DNA of 64,000 nucleotides, taken from NCBI GenBank assembly GCA_905215155.1, contig CAJMPJ010000003.1:1-64000 (forward strand). Direction: 5' to 3'. The notes below the pieces were generated by a model. It was given only the letters and a program-made list of their open reading frames with translations, was not told where the DNA came from and did no database searches. The translations under genes were made by a program, and so were the position numbers. This document shows, one piece after another, positions 26,400 through 34,079 of this stretch. This stretch comes from an uncultured bacterium (GTDB lineage Bacteria > Bacillota > Clostridia > Lachnospirales > Lachnospiraceae). The first letter of the stretch is position 1; the number at the start of each line of letters is the position of its first letter.

Positions 26400-27608
26400 T
26401 CAGAACAATTGAAATTCTTCATTCAGCTCATCAACCACCTTTTTAAAACCAGGAGATTCCAAAAAGGATCTGCGGTATCTTGATAAATTTTTTTTCACAT
26501 TTTTATCATTAATGACCTGAAGAATCAGGGCCTTTAGGTTCTCTTTCTGAAACTCCTTGGTATTTGCCATGAACAGCCTTCCGCATCCATCGGCTTCCAC
26601 GACTCTTCCATTGCTGGCCTGCTCTGCATGACCGGGGCATATGATAAGGGGCGTTTCATAAAGGATGGAATCCGTGATGCTGTTAAAACCTCCATGGGAA
26701 ATGAACAAAACAGACCGTTTTAATACGTTCCGGTACTCTTCCAGGCTTAAATTTTCGTAAATCGTTACGTGATCCGGTAAATTGACCTCATTTACTTTAT
26801 TATTCCTGTTTCCCCCAAAGGATACCACCACCTGATATCCAAGATCTTTAGAAGCATCAATGCAGATGTCCCAATAGGTATGGCTGAAACAGATGGTCCC
26901 AAGGCTGATAAATATGGTATCTTTTTTTTCGGTGAGCGTTTCTCTATCCACAAAAGCAGGACCTACGAATTTAACATTGGGAGGGTATTTATTTCCGCCG
27001 GGATGAAACTCCCTGGAGGTCACCACCATGGTGAATTTCCCTTCCGGCTCCATAATGCTCCACGGCTTATCCACCACCTTGCCATACTGCTTTTCCAACC
27101 GCTTTATGATGGAATTGAATTTCATGATATAGGGAATGGATACCGCCGCACTTTTTACAAGGCTCAAGGTAAATGCCGGGGTCTCCTTCATCATGATTTT
27201 ATCCCCCATAAAGCTGCTTACAAAATATACATAAGGGATATGAAAGTATCGGGCGGCGATTTTACCCCAAATGGCTAAGGTATCGCATATGATAAGGTCA
27301 GGCTTTTCCCTTTCCACCTCTTTCATCATGAAGGGAAGAAGTTTTTCTGTAAATGTATAAAATACATAAAGCAGATTCATAAACTGGGACTGAAGCTTTT
27401 CATCTGCCGCAAGCTTATTATAATAATGATAGAATTCATCCGGATATTTCCGCAAATCCACCCCGTCCATAGAATCAAACTTGTGGAAATACTGCTCAAA
27501 GGTATAGTAGATAAGGGTTACATCCCGCTGGGACAGTTCCTTACACAGGTTGAGCTGAGGGTTTACGTGTCCTGACACCGGAAGACTGATAAACATGATC
27601 TTTTTCAA
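26400..27608 (-). CDS. GT1-family (MGT-type) glycosyltransferase
   Basis: A 402-residue GT-B enzyme of the macrolide glycosyltransferase/UDP-glucuronosyltransferase type. The N-terminus ISLPVSGHVNPQLNL and the C-terminal donor motif HGGFNS...ETPLIICPGHAEQASNG are diagnostic. It attaches a sugar from an NDP-sugar to a small hydrophobic acceptor in the cytoplasm. The start appears to be TTG at 27608 (KKIMFIS follows), within the 3' end of the RmlA gene (68-bp overlap); an ATG four codons later is an alternative. It implies that the operon product is glycosylated. Confidence 0.9.
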   Translation of the reverse strand: MKKIMFISLPVSGHVNPQLNLCKELSQRDVTLIYYTFEQYFHKFDSMDGVDLRKYPDEFYHYYNKLAADEKLQSQFMNLLYVFYTFTEKLLPFMMKEVEREKPDLIICDTLAIWGKIAARYFHIPYVYFVSSFMGDKIMMKETPAFTLSLVKSAAVSIPYIMKFNSIIKRLEKQYGKVVDKPWSIMEPEGKFTMVVTSREFHPGGNKYPPNVKFVGPAFVDRETLTEKKDTIFISLGTICFSHTYWDICIDASKDLGYQVVVSFGGNRNNKVNEVNLPDHVTIYENLSLEEYRNVLKRSVLFISHGGFNSITDSILYETPLIICPGHAEQASNGRVVEADGCGRLFMANTKEFQKENLKALILQVINDKNVKKNLSRYRRSFLESPGFKKVVDELNEEFQLF

Positions 27609-28344
27609 TTTCCTTTTTCTCCTTCTCTTCTAACTCTTTCATTAAAACAGTCGCCTCATATAACTGCTCGAAGGTTCCCGCATCGGTCCATTTGGAGGTT
27701 AAAATCCCGTAGGTGAGTTGTCCCTGTTCTGCATAGTGATGGAGAACATCTGTGGTCTCATACTCATTCCTTGTGCTCAATTTCATATTTTTCAAAAGAT
27801 CAAATACCTCTGGTTTAAAAATCCATAAGCCGGTGTTGACATAATTGGAGAAAGGTACCTGGGGCTTTTCCACCAGCCTGGTGATTTGGTTTTTCTTAAA
27901 TTCAACCACGCCGTAGAGTTTTGGATTATCGGACTGAGTGATCAGGATCTTGGCACTGAAATCTTCTTTTTCCGTTTCAAAATCCTTTACAAAGGAAGTC
28001 AAGTCCTCCGTCACAATATTATCGCCCAGAATTACCATGAACTCGTCCCCTCTGGCAAATTCCTCCGCACATAAGAGAGCAGCTCCTGTTCCTTCATTGC
28101 CCTCCTGAATCTCATAATGAAGCTTTACTCCGAACTCTTCACCGGTTTTTAAAAGCTTGTAAAAATGCCCTAAATATTCTCCGCTTGTTACGATGAGGAT
28201 ATCCTTGATTCCCACTTTCGCCAGGGTTTCTATGGGGTAATAGATCATAGGTTTTTTATAAACCGGAAGCAAATGCTTGTTGGTAATGATTGTCAACGGA
28301 TTCAAACGCTTTCCGTGACCTCCTGCTAAAATAACACCTCTCAT
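27541..28344 (-). CDS. rfbA: Glucose-1-phosphate thymidylyltransferase (RmlA/RfbA type)
   Basis: A nucleotidyltransferase of 267 residues starting RGVILAGGHGKRLNPLT, the Gx(A/G)GxGxRLxPLT signature of RmlA, with later blocks VILGDNIV and the VEKPQVPFSNYVNTGLW segment. It makes dTDP-glucose from dTTP and glucose-1-phosphate, feeding the RmlB dehydratase at 11807. The ATG at 28344 has GAGGTG seven bases upstream. The C-terminal charged tail overlaps the glycosyltransferase start. Confidence 0.9.
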   Translation of the reverse strand: MRGVILAGGHGKRLNPLTIITNKHLLPVYKKPMIYYPIETLAKVGIKDILIVTSGEYLGHFYKLLKTGEEFGVKLHYEIQEGNEGTGAALLCAEEFARGDEFMVILGDNIVTEDLTSFVKDFETEKEDFSAKILITQSDNPKLYGVVEFKKNQITRLVEKPQVPFSNYVNTGLWIFKPEVFDLLKNMKLSTRNEYETTDVLHHYAEQGQLTYGILTSKWTDAGTFEQLYEATVLMKELEEKEKKEIEKDHVYQSSGVRTRKPSAQPV

Positions 28345-28360
28345 AAACAGCACCTCTCTG

Positions 28361-28852
28361 CTAATGTATTTTTTTATTTTCCAGTTCTTTTTTGATTTGT
28401 TTTTTTAAAACAGAATATCTCCATTTCATAAAAGCCAAATGATTTGGAACTAAACACAAAACATAGTATTTATGCAGAAACTTATTTTTTCCAGACAGTA
28501 TATGAACATTCTCCAAGAGGATGCCCCCTTCTGCGGGGTAAAAATTAAAGTATGCCTTTCCTCGCATGGGACCGCCCGCCCCGCACAGGACAATTGATTT
28601 TCCCATGATCACTTTTGTAACCTTCAATTTGTAATAAAACAAAGGCATGGTAAAACATATGGTTCCGATGCAGCCAGACTCCATCTGCTTTCGGTCAAAG
28701 CGGATCCAAAGGACCGGAATAAAGTCAAACCACTTGTGAAACTTCTCTCTGTTATATACATGATCAAAAACAATCCCTGTTTCATCCTCGGGAACGGGAA
28801 TGAAAACCGACGAACGTATCTCTATCTTCTCTTTATTATCTAACCAACCCAT
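28361..28852 (-). CDS. SRPBCC-like protein 2
   Basis: A 163-residue protein with a possible SRPBCC fold: an N-terminal strand (SSVFIPVPEDETGIVFDHVYNREKFHKWF, where an interaction/alpha helix follows), central strands and a C-terminal helix that is long and strongly basic (Lys-rich). It may bind a hydrophobic chain at the membrane surface. Family assignment is by overall pattern only. It sits between the AOR gene and the RmlA gene with 23- and 16-bp gaps. Confidence 0.6.
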   Translation of the reverse strand: MGWLDNKEKIEIRSSVFIPVPEDETGIVFDHVYNREKFHKWFDFIPVLWIRFDRKQMESGCIGTICFTMPLFYYKLKVTKVIMGKSIVLCGAGGPMRGKAYFNFYPAEGGILLENVHILSGKNKFLHKYYVLCLVPNHLAFMKWRYSVLKKQIKKELENKKIH

Positions 28853-28875
28853 GGGATATCCGCCTCTTTGGGCTC

Positions 28876-30930
28876 CTACTCGCTTCTCCTGCGGCGCAGT
28901 GCCTTCTCGTCCTGCTTTGTCATCAGTTTACAAATAAGGGAGCTCATAATCTCATTCATCTTGTTTTCTTTTTTGGTCAGCTTTGCATTCAGATCAATTT
29001 CTTTCAGCAAAGCCTGAATGGGAATCACATCATCATAATCAACCGCCTTTGCTTTTTTGGTGTACCTGGAAATGCCCAATTCTTCAAATCGCTTTACGGT
29101 AGGTGCGCCCTCCGGCGTAAGTCCTCTGTACCGAAAGTACTCCGGCAGCATCCCTTCTTTTTCCCCCACCCTGATGGTCGTGTCTTTAATGAATTTATCT
29201 TCCACGTCATTTTCTTTTTTCCGTTCGGGCCAGTGATAGTCTTCCAGTTTTAAACCACATTCCAGATTAAAACCATTCTGCAGCTGGTAAATACGATCTG
29301 CGGCAGCAAACATCTCCTCATCGGTAAAATCCAGATTGAGAATCCCATTGGTGATTTCCGCAAATTCATTAAAATAGGCTGCTCCTGCACTTGGGAGTGC
29401 GGTTACCGCAAAAAGGCACAACCCCAAACAGTCAATGACATATTTATAATTTTCATGCCAGCACACCACACGGCCTTTTTTATCTGCCTTGGCAAAATTT
29501 TTCTCAGCCTTTGTTTTAAAAATATGTTTGGAAACCACCTCGGAGAAAAAGCCTCCAAATACCGAGGTAAACACGTAGCCCTTTAAATGGTCCCCCCCTC
29601 TGGTAGAGGTAAGGTAGCTTAGGGACTTGGCTAAATGAGAATTGGAATGAAGTCCGGCAGATGACTTGCGGATACAAAATGCATACTTTTCAGCATGTAA
29701 AACAAGGGAGGCCCGGTAAGCCCCTTCTGCTGCAATGTTTCCGATCCCTTCCCTGCGGCAGATTTTATACATCAACTCTTCCACATCCTCTGCATTTCCA
29801 AACTCATACGTCTTTTCCTCATCCGCTATGATACCTCTCTGATAACACTCCAAGAGAAACCCAATGGTAGAACCGCCTTCAATGGCATCAAACCCCAGAT
29901 TGTCGCTGAGATTTTTCAAATGAAGAATGCTGGCCCAATCGAAGATCCCGTTGTAAGGACCGATGCCTGCCACCGCACCATAATCCAGCCGGTCTCCCTT
30001 TTCTCCTTTGTGCCTCCCTTCCTTAATCTCATACTCTCTGGCACACCCAACCGGACAGTAAATGCAGGCTTTTCTTTTTGTCTCGTGTTTGTATAAGAAA
30101 TTCTCCGCATATAAGTCTTTCACCTGTTTGTCATCCGATGTCTGAAAATTGCGGATGGGCAAGGCTCCCTGTTTGTGATACCTCTTGATTAGCATTAACG
30201 TCCCTTGAATCTTTCCTGATCTTAAAATGACCGACGCACGGCATTTCCTGATCCACTGATCCCTGATTTCTTTGACTTTCTCCGGATTCCAAACTTCAGG
30301 CTTCCCTGTCTTTTTTTCCACTACAATGGCCTTCAGCTTCTTTGAGCCCATCACGCAGCCCATGCCGGTTCTTCCAGCCACGTGGCATTTTGACATGATA
30401 ATACTTGCAAAACGCACCAGATTTTCTCCCGCCGGCCCGATGCAGGCAACTTCTGAACCTTTCCCATGACGTGCGGCCAGCTTCTCTGTGACTTCTTCCG
30501 TTTGCATTCCCCAAAGCTCTGCGGCATCTAAAAGTTCGATCTGGCCCTGTTCTTTGATGAGAACATACACCGGATGATCTGATTTTCCTGAAAAAACCAG
30601 ATGATCAATTCCCACCGTTCGCAGCCGGATGTTAAATTCTCCGCCCAGATTGGAATCTCCAAATGCGTCCGTAATGGGACTTTTGGCGGTTACTGTACAT
30701 CGGTTACTGGCCGGAAGCCCGCTCCCCACCCCCGGCCCAATCCCAAAGATCAATAGATTTTTTTCTGAAAGCGCATCATAATCTGCCGCATCGGAATCAT
30801 ACAAAATCTTTGTATTGATTCCCGGCCCGCCTATGTAATTCTTTCTAAGTTCTCTGGTGATCTCTTCTAATCTCACTTCACCAGTGGTTAAATTGATGTA
30901 AGCAATCTGATTGTCATGAATTTTTTCCAC
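28876..30930 (-). CDS. Tungsten-containing aldehyde:ferredoxin oxidoreductase (AOR)
   Basis: A 684-residue AOR-family enzyme, first gene of the operon. The N-terminal pterin domain has YIGGPGINTKILYD and the GPGVGSGLPASNRC block. The [4Fe-4S] ligands are Cys 289, Cys 292 and Cys 296 (CIYCPVGC) and a later Cys in DCLGLC, matching Pyrococcus AOR. Such enzymes interconvert aldehydes and carboxylic acids using a bis-pterin tungsten centre and ferredoxin. It is about 80 residues longer than the archaeal AOR, mainly at the Lys-rich C-terminus. The start is GTG with AGGAGG nine bases upstream. Tungsten uptake and pterin genes in the same operon support the metal assignment; the substrate is unknown. 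Confidence 0.93.
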   Translation of the reverse strand: MEKIHDNQIAYINLTTGEVRLEEITRELRKNYIGGPGINTKILYDSDAADYDALSEKNLLIFGIGPGVGSGLPASNRCTVTAKSPITDAFGDSNLGGEFNIRLRTVGIDHLVFSGKSDHPVYVLIKEQGQIELLDAAELWGMQTEEVTEKLAARHGKGSEVACIGPAGENLVRFASIIMSKCHVAGRTGMGCVMGSKKLKAIVVEKKTGKPEVWNPEKVKEIRDQWIRKCRASVILRSGKIQGTLMLIKRYHKQGALPIRNFQTSDDKQVKDLYAENFLYKHETKRKACIYCPVGCAREYEIKEGRHKGEKGDRLDYGAVAGIGPYNGIFDWASILHLKNLSDNLGFDAIEGGSTIGFLLECYQRGIIADEEKTYEFGNAEDVEELMYKICRREGIGNIAAEGAYRASLVLHAEKYAFCIRKSSAGLHSNSHLAKSLSYLTSTRGGDHLKGYVFTSVFGGFFSEVVSKHIFKTKAEKNFAKADKKGRVVCWHENYKYVIDCLGLCLFAVTALPSAGAAYFNEFAEITNGILNLDFTDEEMFAAADRIYQLQNGFNLECGLKLEDYHWPERKKENDVEDKFIKDTTIRVGEKEGMLPEYFRYRGLTPEGAPTVKRFEELGISRYTKKAKAVDYDDVIPIQALLKEIDLNAKLTKKENKMNEIMSSLICKLMTKQDEKALRRRRSE

Positions 30931-31000
30931 GTTGACCAGCCTCCTTGCTGTATCCGCTTCTTCGATTGATAAGATTCAATGAACTTATTTAATTTCGCAT

Positions 31001-31030
31001 AGTATAGCATAATCGTTTTTTTTACAAAAT
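31001..31030 (-). promoter_or_regulatory. Putative extended -10 promoter of the AOR operon
   Basis: On the minus strand an extended -10 element (TGC followed by TATACT, 31001-31009) lies about 75 bp before the AOR start codon, preceded by an A-tract. The -35 region is poor, which would fit a promoter needing activation, for example by the divergent LytTR regulator. Position and motif are seen; function is inferred. Confidence 0.5.
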
Positions 31031-31080
31031 ACCTTTTCATTTTCTGCCATAAAAACAGCAAAATCTCGTATACAGTTTCT

Positions 31081-31109
31081 TTGGTCCTTTTTCTACAAAT
31101 TTTTACAAT
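31081..31109 (+). promoter_or_regulatory. Putative promoter of the lytTR-kinase-fdhD operon
   Basis: TTGGTC (31081-31086) and TACAAT (31104-31109) are separated by 17 bp and lie about 50 bp upstream of the response regulator start. The region is AT-rich. It would give divergent transcription from the same 230-bp intergenic space as the AOR operon promoter. Confidence 0.45.
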
Positions 31110-31159
31110 ATTATGATAAAATAACAGTAATTAGAAAAATGGAAGGAGACCGGGACTTT

Positions 31160-31900
31160 ATGATTAGAATTGCTGTCTGCGATGACGAACCTATATTCAT
31201 TGAGCAGATCAAAGCCCTGATAGAACGCACACTATCAGAGGCATTTATCTCTTACTCAGCCGATTCTTTCACATCAGGAGAAGAGTTATGCGAGGAACTG
31301 GCACGTGGTGCTGTCTATGATCTGGCCTTTCTGGATATCAGTATGAATGGTATGAGCGGAATCGAATTAGGAGACAAATTAAGATATTATTTTGGAATCA
31401 AAAAAACCATTATTATTTACATATCTTCCTATGATAACAGGGCAAAGGAAGTGTTTTGCCTGGACACCTTCCGCTTTCTGTCAAAGCCCATTGATCCTGA
31501 GCTTTTTAAAAAGGATCTTATGAGTGCCTATAAACGGTTTGCAAAACTGCAGGACAAATTCTTTTGTTTTAAGGACATTACCAAAGGACAGTGTAATCTT
31601 CCCATTGAGGACATTCTGTATTTTGAAATAACCCAGGGTCACAAAATCAATGTGATTACAAAAGACAGTCATTATGTTTTCTTTGGAAAGCTGATACAGG
31701 TATTTGAACAATTGGAGGCACAGAAATTTTTATTGATCCATCATTCCTTTTTGGTCAATTATTGCCATATCCGGCAGATTTCCTATGAAAAGGTCCAGAT
31801 GTCCAATCAAACGGAATTACCCATCAGCGGCCCGAAAAGGAAGGAAATAAGGGCGAAGTATTTACAGCTTAGAAAACAAAAGGAAGAAGACATATGGTAG
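31160..31900 (+). CDS. LytTR-type response regulator (AgrA/VirR-like)
   Basis: A 246-residue response regulator. The receiver domain starts IRIAVCDDEP, has the phospho-acceptor Asp in LAFLDISM and the switch Lys in LSKPID. The C-terminal half is a LytTR DNA-binding domain (ILYFEITQGHKINVITKDSHYVF, later HHSFLVNYCHIRQI). The ATG at 31160 follows an AAGGAG site; an upstream ATG at 31139 is inside that region. It overlaps the kinase gene by 7 bp. Divergent placement next to the AOR operon makes it the candidate activator. Confidence 0.92.
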   Translation: MIRIAVCDDEPIFIEQIKALIERTLSEAFISYSADSFTSGEELCEELARGAVYDLAFLDISMNGMSGIELGDKLRYYFGIKKTIIIYISSYDNRAKEVFCLDTFRFLSKPIDPELFKKDLMSAYKRFAKLQDKFFCFKDITKGQCNLPIEDILYFEITQGHKINVITKDSHYVFFGKLIQVFEQLEAQKFLLIHHSFLVNYCHIRQISYEKVQMSNQTELPISGPKRKEIRAKYLQLRKQKEEDIW

Positions 31901-33228
31901 TGATCGTTACATATTTAACCATGAATATTCTTAGGACCTACGTGGTCTATGATTTTATCCAAACGTTCCTAAAAAAAAGAAGAGCCCCTGTCTGGGCCAT
32001 TGGAACCGCTTATGTGATCTATTACCTTGCGGGGGCATATCTGTACTTTAATTTGTTTAGTCCCACTTTAAATATCGTGTTTAATCTGACTATTTGCTTT
32101 TTAATCTCTCTTTTCTATAAGACTTCCGTGTTTAAGCGGATTCTTGCTTCTTCTTTTCTTTATATATTGTCGCTTGCAAGTGAAGATTGTATGGCAGCGG
32201 TGCTTGTGCTGTTTATAGGCACCAGTTTTAAAACCATCATACAGCGGGACTGTTTTGTCATTATCGGAATCATTTTTTCCAATCTGCTGATGTTCGGTCT
32301 GGTTAAATGGAGCAAAGTCTTCTTTAAAACCCAGGAAACTTATCACACAGATGTCCAGCCTCCCCGCTGGCTGGCCATATTTTTGATTCCTGCAGGAAGT
32401 ATCTACATATTAAACAGTCTGACGTTAGAAATCATTTCCAATCAATCGGAATCTTCCTTTTTATTGACCACTGCAGTTCTGGTATTGCTGGTGATCAATA
32501 TTTTGCTGTTTCATTTATATGACAAACTTTTATTGGAGGAGAATTTAAAGTATGAAAACCTGCTGCTCTCCCAACAGAATGATGCCTATGAAAAGCAGTC
32601 TGTTCTGGTCCAGCAGTTCCAAAAAAGTATGCGGGAAAAACGGCACAACCTGCACAATCATCTGGCTGCCATATCCGGCCTTGCGGAACAGGGGCAGAAA
32701 GAAGAATTAATGGAATATATAAAAAAGCTGACGGACAATGTAAGGGCCCAGGAATCGGGGATCAACAGCGGACAACCCATCATTGACGCATTGATTAACA
32801 ATAAGCTTTATCTGGCCCAGCATTTTCAGATCAAATCCCAGGTCCATATCCGGCTTCCTGAGGTACTTAAAATAAACAAGATGGATCTTACCATTATCTT
32901 AGGCAACCTTTTGGATAATGCCATGGAAGCCTGTATGAAACTTCCAAAAGAAGAACGGGAGATTCTCATTGATATCTCAGAGCTACACGGGGTTTTAACC
33001 ATACAAGTGATAAATACCTACGATGCCTCCAAGCTATGCATCAAAGACGGAAAGCCCTGTTCCACGAAAAAAGATAAGACCTGTCACGGGATCGGGCTAA
33101 ATTCTGTTGACCATACCATAGCAAAATACAACGGGGTCTTAGAATATGATTACGGCAAACAGCAGGACGGGGAAAAGAACCTTTTTACCGTAAATATTCT
33201 GTTGTATCTGCCTGACGAAGCCTGCTGA
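31894..33228 (+). CDS. GHKL sensor histidine kinase (AgrC-like)
   Basis: A 444-residue kinase with about six N-terminal membrane spans (residues 1-215), a coiled linker, the phospho-His in KRHNLHNHLAAISG and the GHKL ATP-binding motifs LGNLLDNAMEA and GIGLNSV. The layout is that of AgrC/natC-type kinases that sense peptides or hydrophobic signals. No agrB or agrD gene is present in the window, so the signal may be the operon's own product or something else. It pairs with the LytTR regulator at 31160. Confidence 0.9.
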   Translation: MVVIVTYLTMNILRTYVVYDFIQTFLKKRRAPVWAIGTAYVIYYLAGAYLYFNLFSPTLNIVFNLTICFLISLFYKTSVFKRILASSFLYILSLASEDCMAAVLVLFIGTSFKTIIQRDCFVIIGIIFSNLLMFGLVKWSKVFFKTQETYHTDVQPPRWLAIFLIPAGSIYILNSLTLEIISNQSESSFLLTTAVLVLLVINILLFHLYDKLLLEENLKYENLLLSQQNDAYEKQSVLVQQFQKSMREKRHNLHNHLAAISGLAEQGQKEELMEYIKKLTDNVRAQESGINSGQPIIDALINNKLYLAQHFQIKSQVHIRLPEVLKINKMDLTIILGNLLDNAMEACMKLPKEEREILIDISELHGVLTIQVINTYDASKLCIKDGKPCSTKKDKTCHGIGLNSVDHTIAKYNGVLEYDYGKQQDGEKNLFTVNILLYLPDEAC

Positions 33229-33260
33229 CCGCACCAGCCACCGAAAAAAAGGGGAATTCT

Positions 33261-34079
33261 ATGCCAGAGACAAACCATATCAGTAAAACACACAAGATTT
33301 TATTATGCAGCACGGATACACAGTCGGAAGAATACCAGGAGATTCTTATGGAATACAAGTTATCCATCTATGTGAACCACATTCGTTACGTCAATCTCAT
33401 CTGTACTCATAAAAATTTATACGAATTAGTTCTTGGAAATTTATTTACGGAAGGGATTATTCAAGAGATCTCTGAGATAAAATCCATAGAGATCGCGGAA
33501 GACGAAGGAAAAGCATACGTGGAATTAGTGACAAGCGATGTGTTTAAAGATTTAATCGGAGCAACCGAAGGAATACGAACGGTTACTACTGCCTGCGGAA
33601 AACAGCACTCTATCTCCTATTATCTTATGAACGATGGAGATCTAAAGGCATTGGACTCCCATTTTACCATCAGACTGTCAAAAATTATTACTTATATGAA
33701 TGAATTTCAAAAAAGCAGTGATATCTACAAATTGACCCGGGGAATCCATTCCTGCGGATTATATGACAGCCAGGGCTTATTATATCTTATGGAGGATATT
33801 GGGAGACATAATGCGGTGGATAAGGTCCTGGGGTATGCCATCAAACATGGAATTGATTTATCAAATACCATTCTCGTCACCAGCGGAAGGGTTCCCAGCG
33901 ATATGATATTAAAAATCATCAAAGCGAAAATCCCCATCCTGGTGGCCCGTTCAGTCCCTACGGATGCCGCCATTGAGATGGCCAATAAATTCAATATCAC
34001 TTTAGCAGGTTTTGCAAGAGGGACCCGGATCAATTTGTATTCTAATGAACAACGGGTCCTTTTGGAAGAGATACGGTAA
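33261..34079 (+). CDS. fdhD: FdhD-family sulfurtransferase/cofactor-insertion protein
   Basis: A 272-residue FdhD homologue; FdhD passes sulfur to the Mo/W-bis-pterin cofactor of formate dehydrogenases. The conserved EDIGRHNAVDKVLG block is intact. In the flexible loop only the first Cys of the usual CxxC is present: Cys 112 in TTACGKQHS, with Gln at the fourth position. It follows the kinase gene by 32 bp. No formate dehydrogenase is in the window, so its client may be the AOR, or an unlinked formate dehydrogenase. Its last 38 bp overlap the convergent kinase gene at 34042. Confidence 0.88.
   Translation: MPETNHISKTHKILLCSTDTQSEEYQEILMEYKLSIYVNHIRYVNLICTHKNLYELVLGNLFTEGIIQEISEIKSIEIAEDEGKAYVELVTSDVFKDLIGATEGIRTVTTACGKQHSISYYLMNDGDLKALDSHFTIRLSKIITYMNEFQKSSDIYKLTRGIHSCGLYDSQGLLYLMEDIGRHNAVDKVLGYAIKHGIDLSNTILVTSGRVPSDMILKIIKAKIPILVARSVPTDAAIEMANKFNITLAGFARGTRINLYSNEQRVLLEEIR

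Noticed and set aside
31055..31075. Two ACAG-type repeats in the AOR/lytTR intergenic region as a LytTR binding site
   Set aside because: They start 17 bp apart and share only four or five bases; LytTR regulators usually bind 9-bp direct repeats about 21-22 bp apart.
30931..31159. Molybdenum/tungsten cofactor riboswitch upstream of AOR
   Set aside because: The leader before the AOR gene is only about 70 nt from the likely start site and no multi-stem structure was visible.
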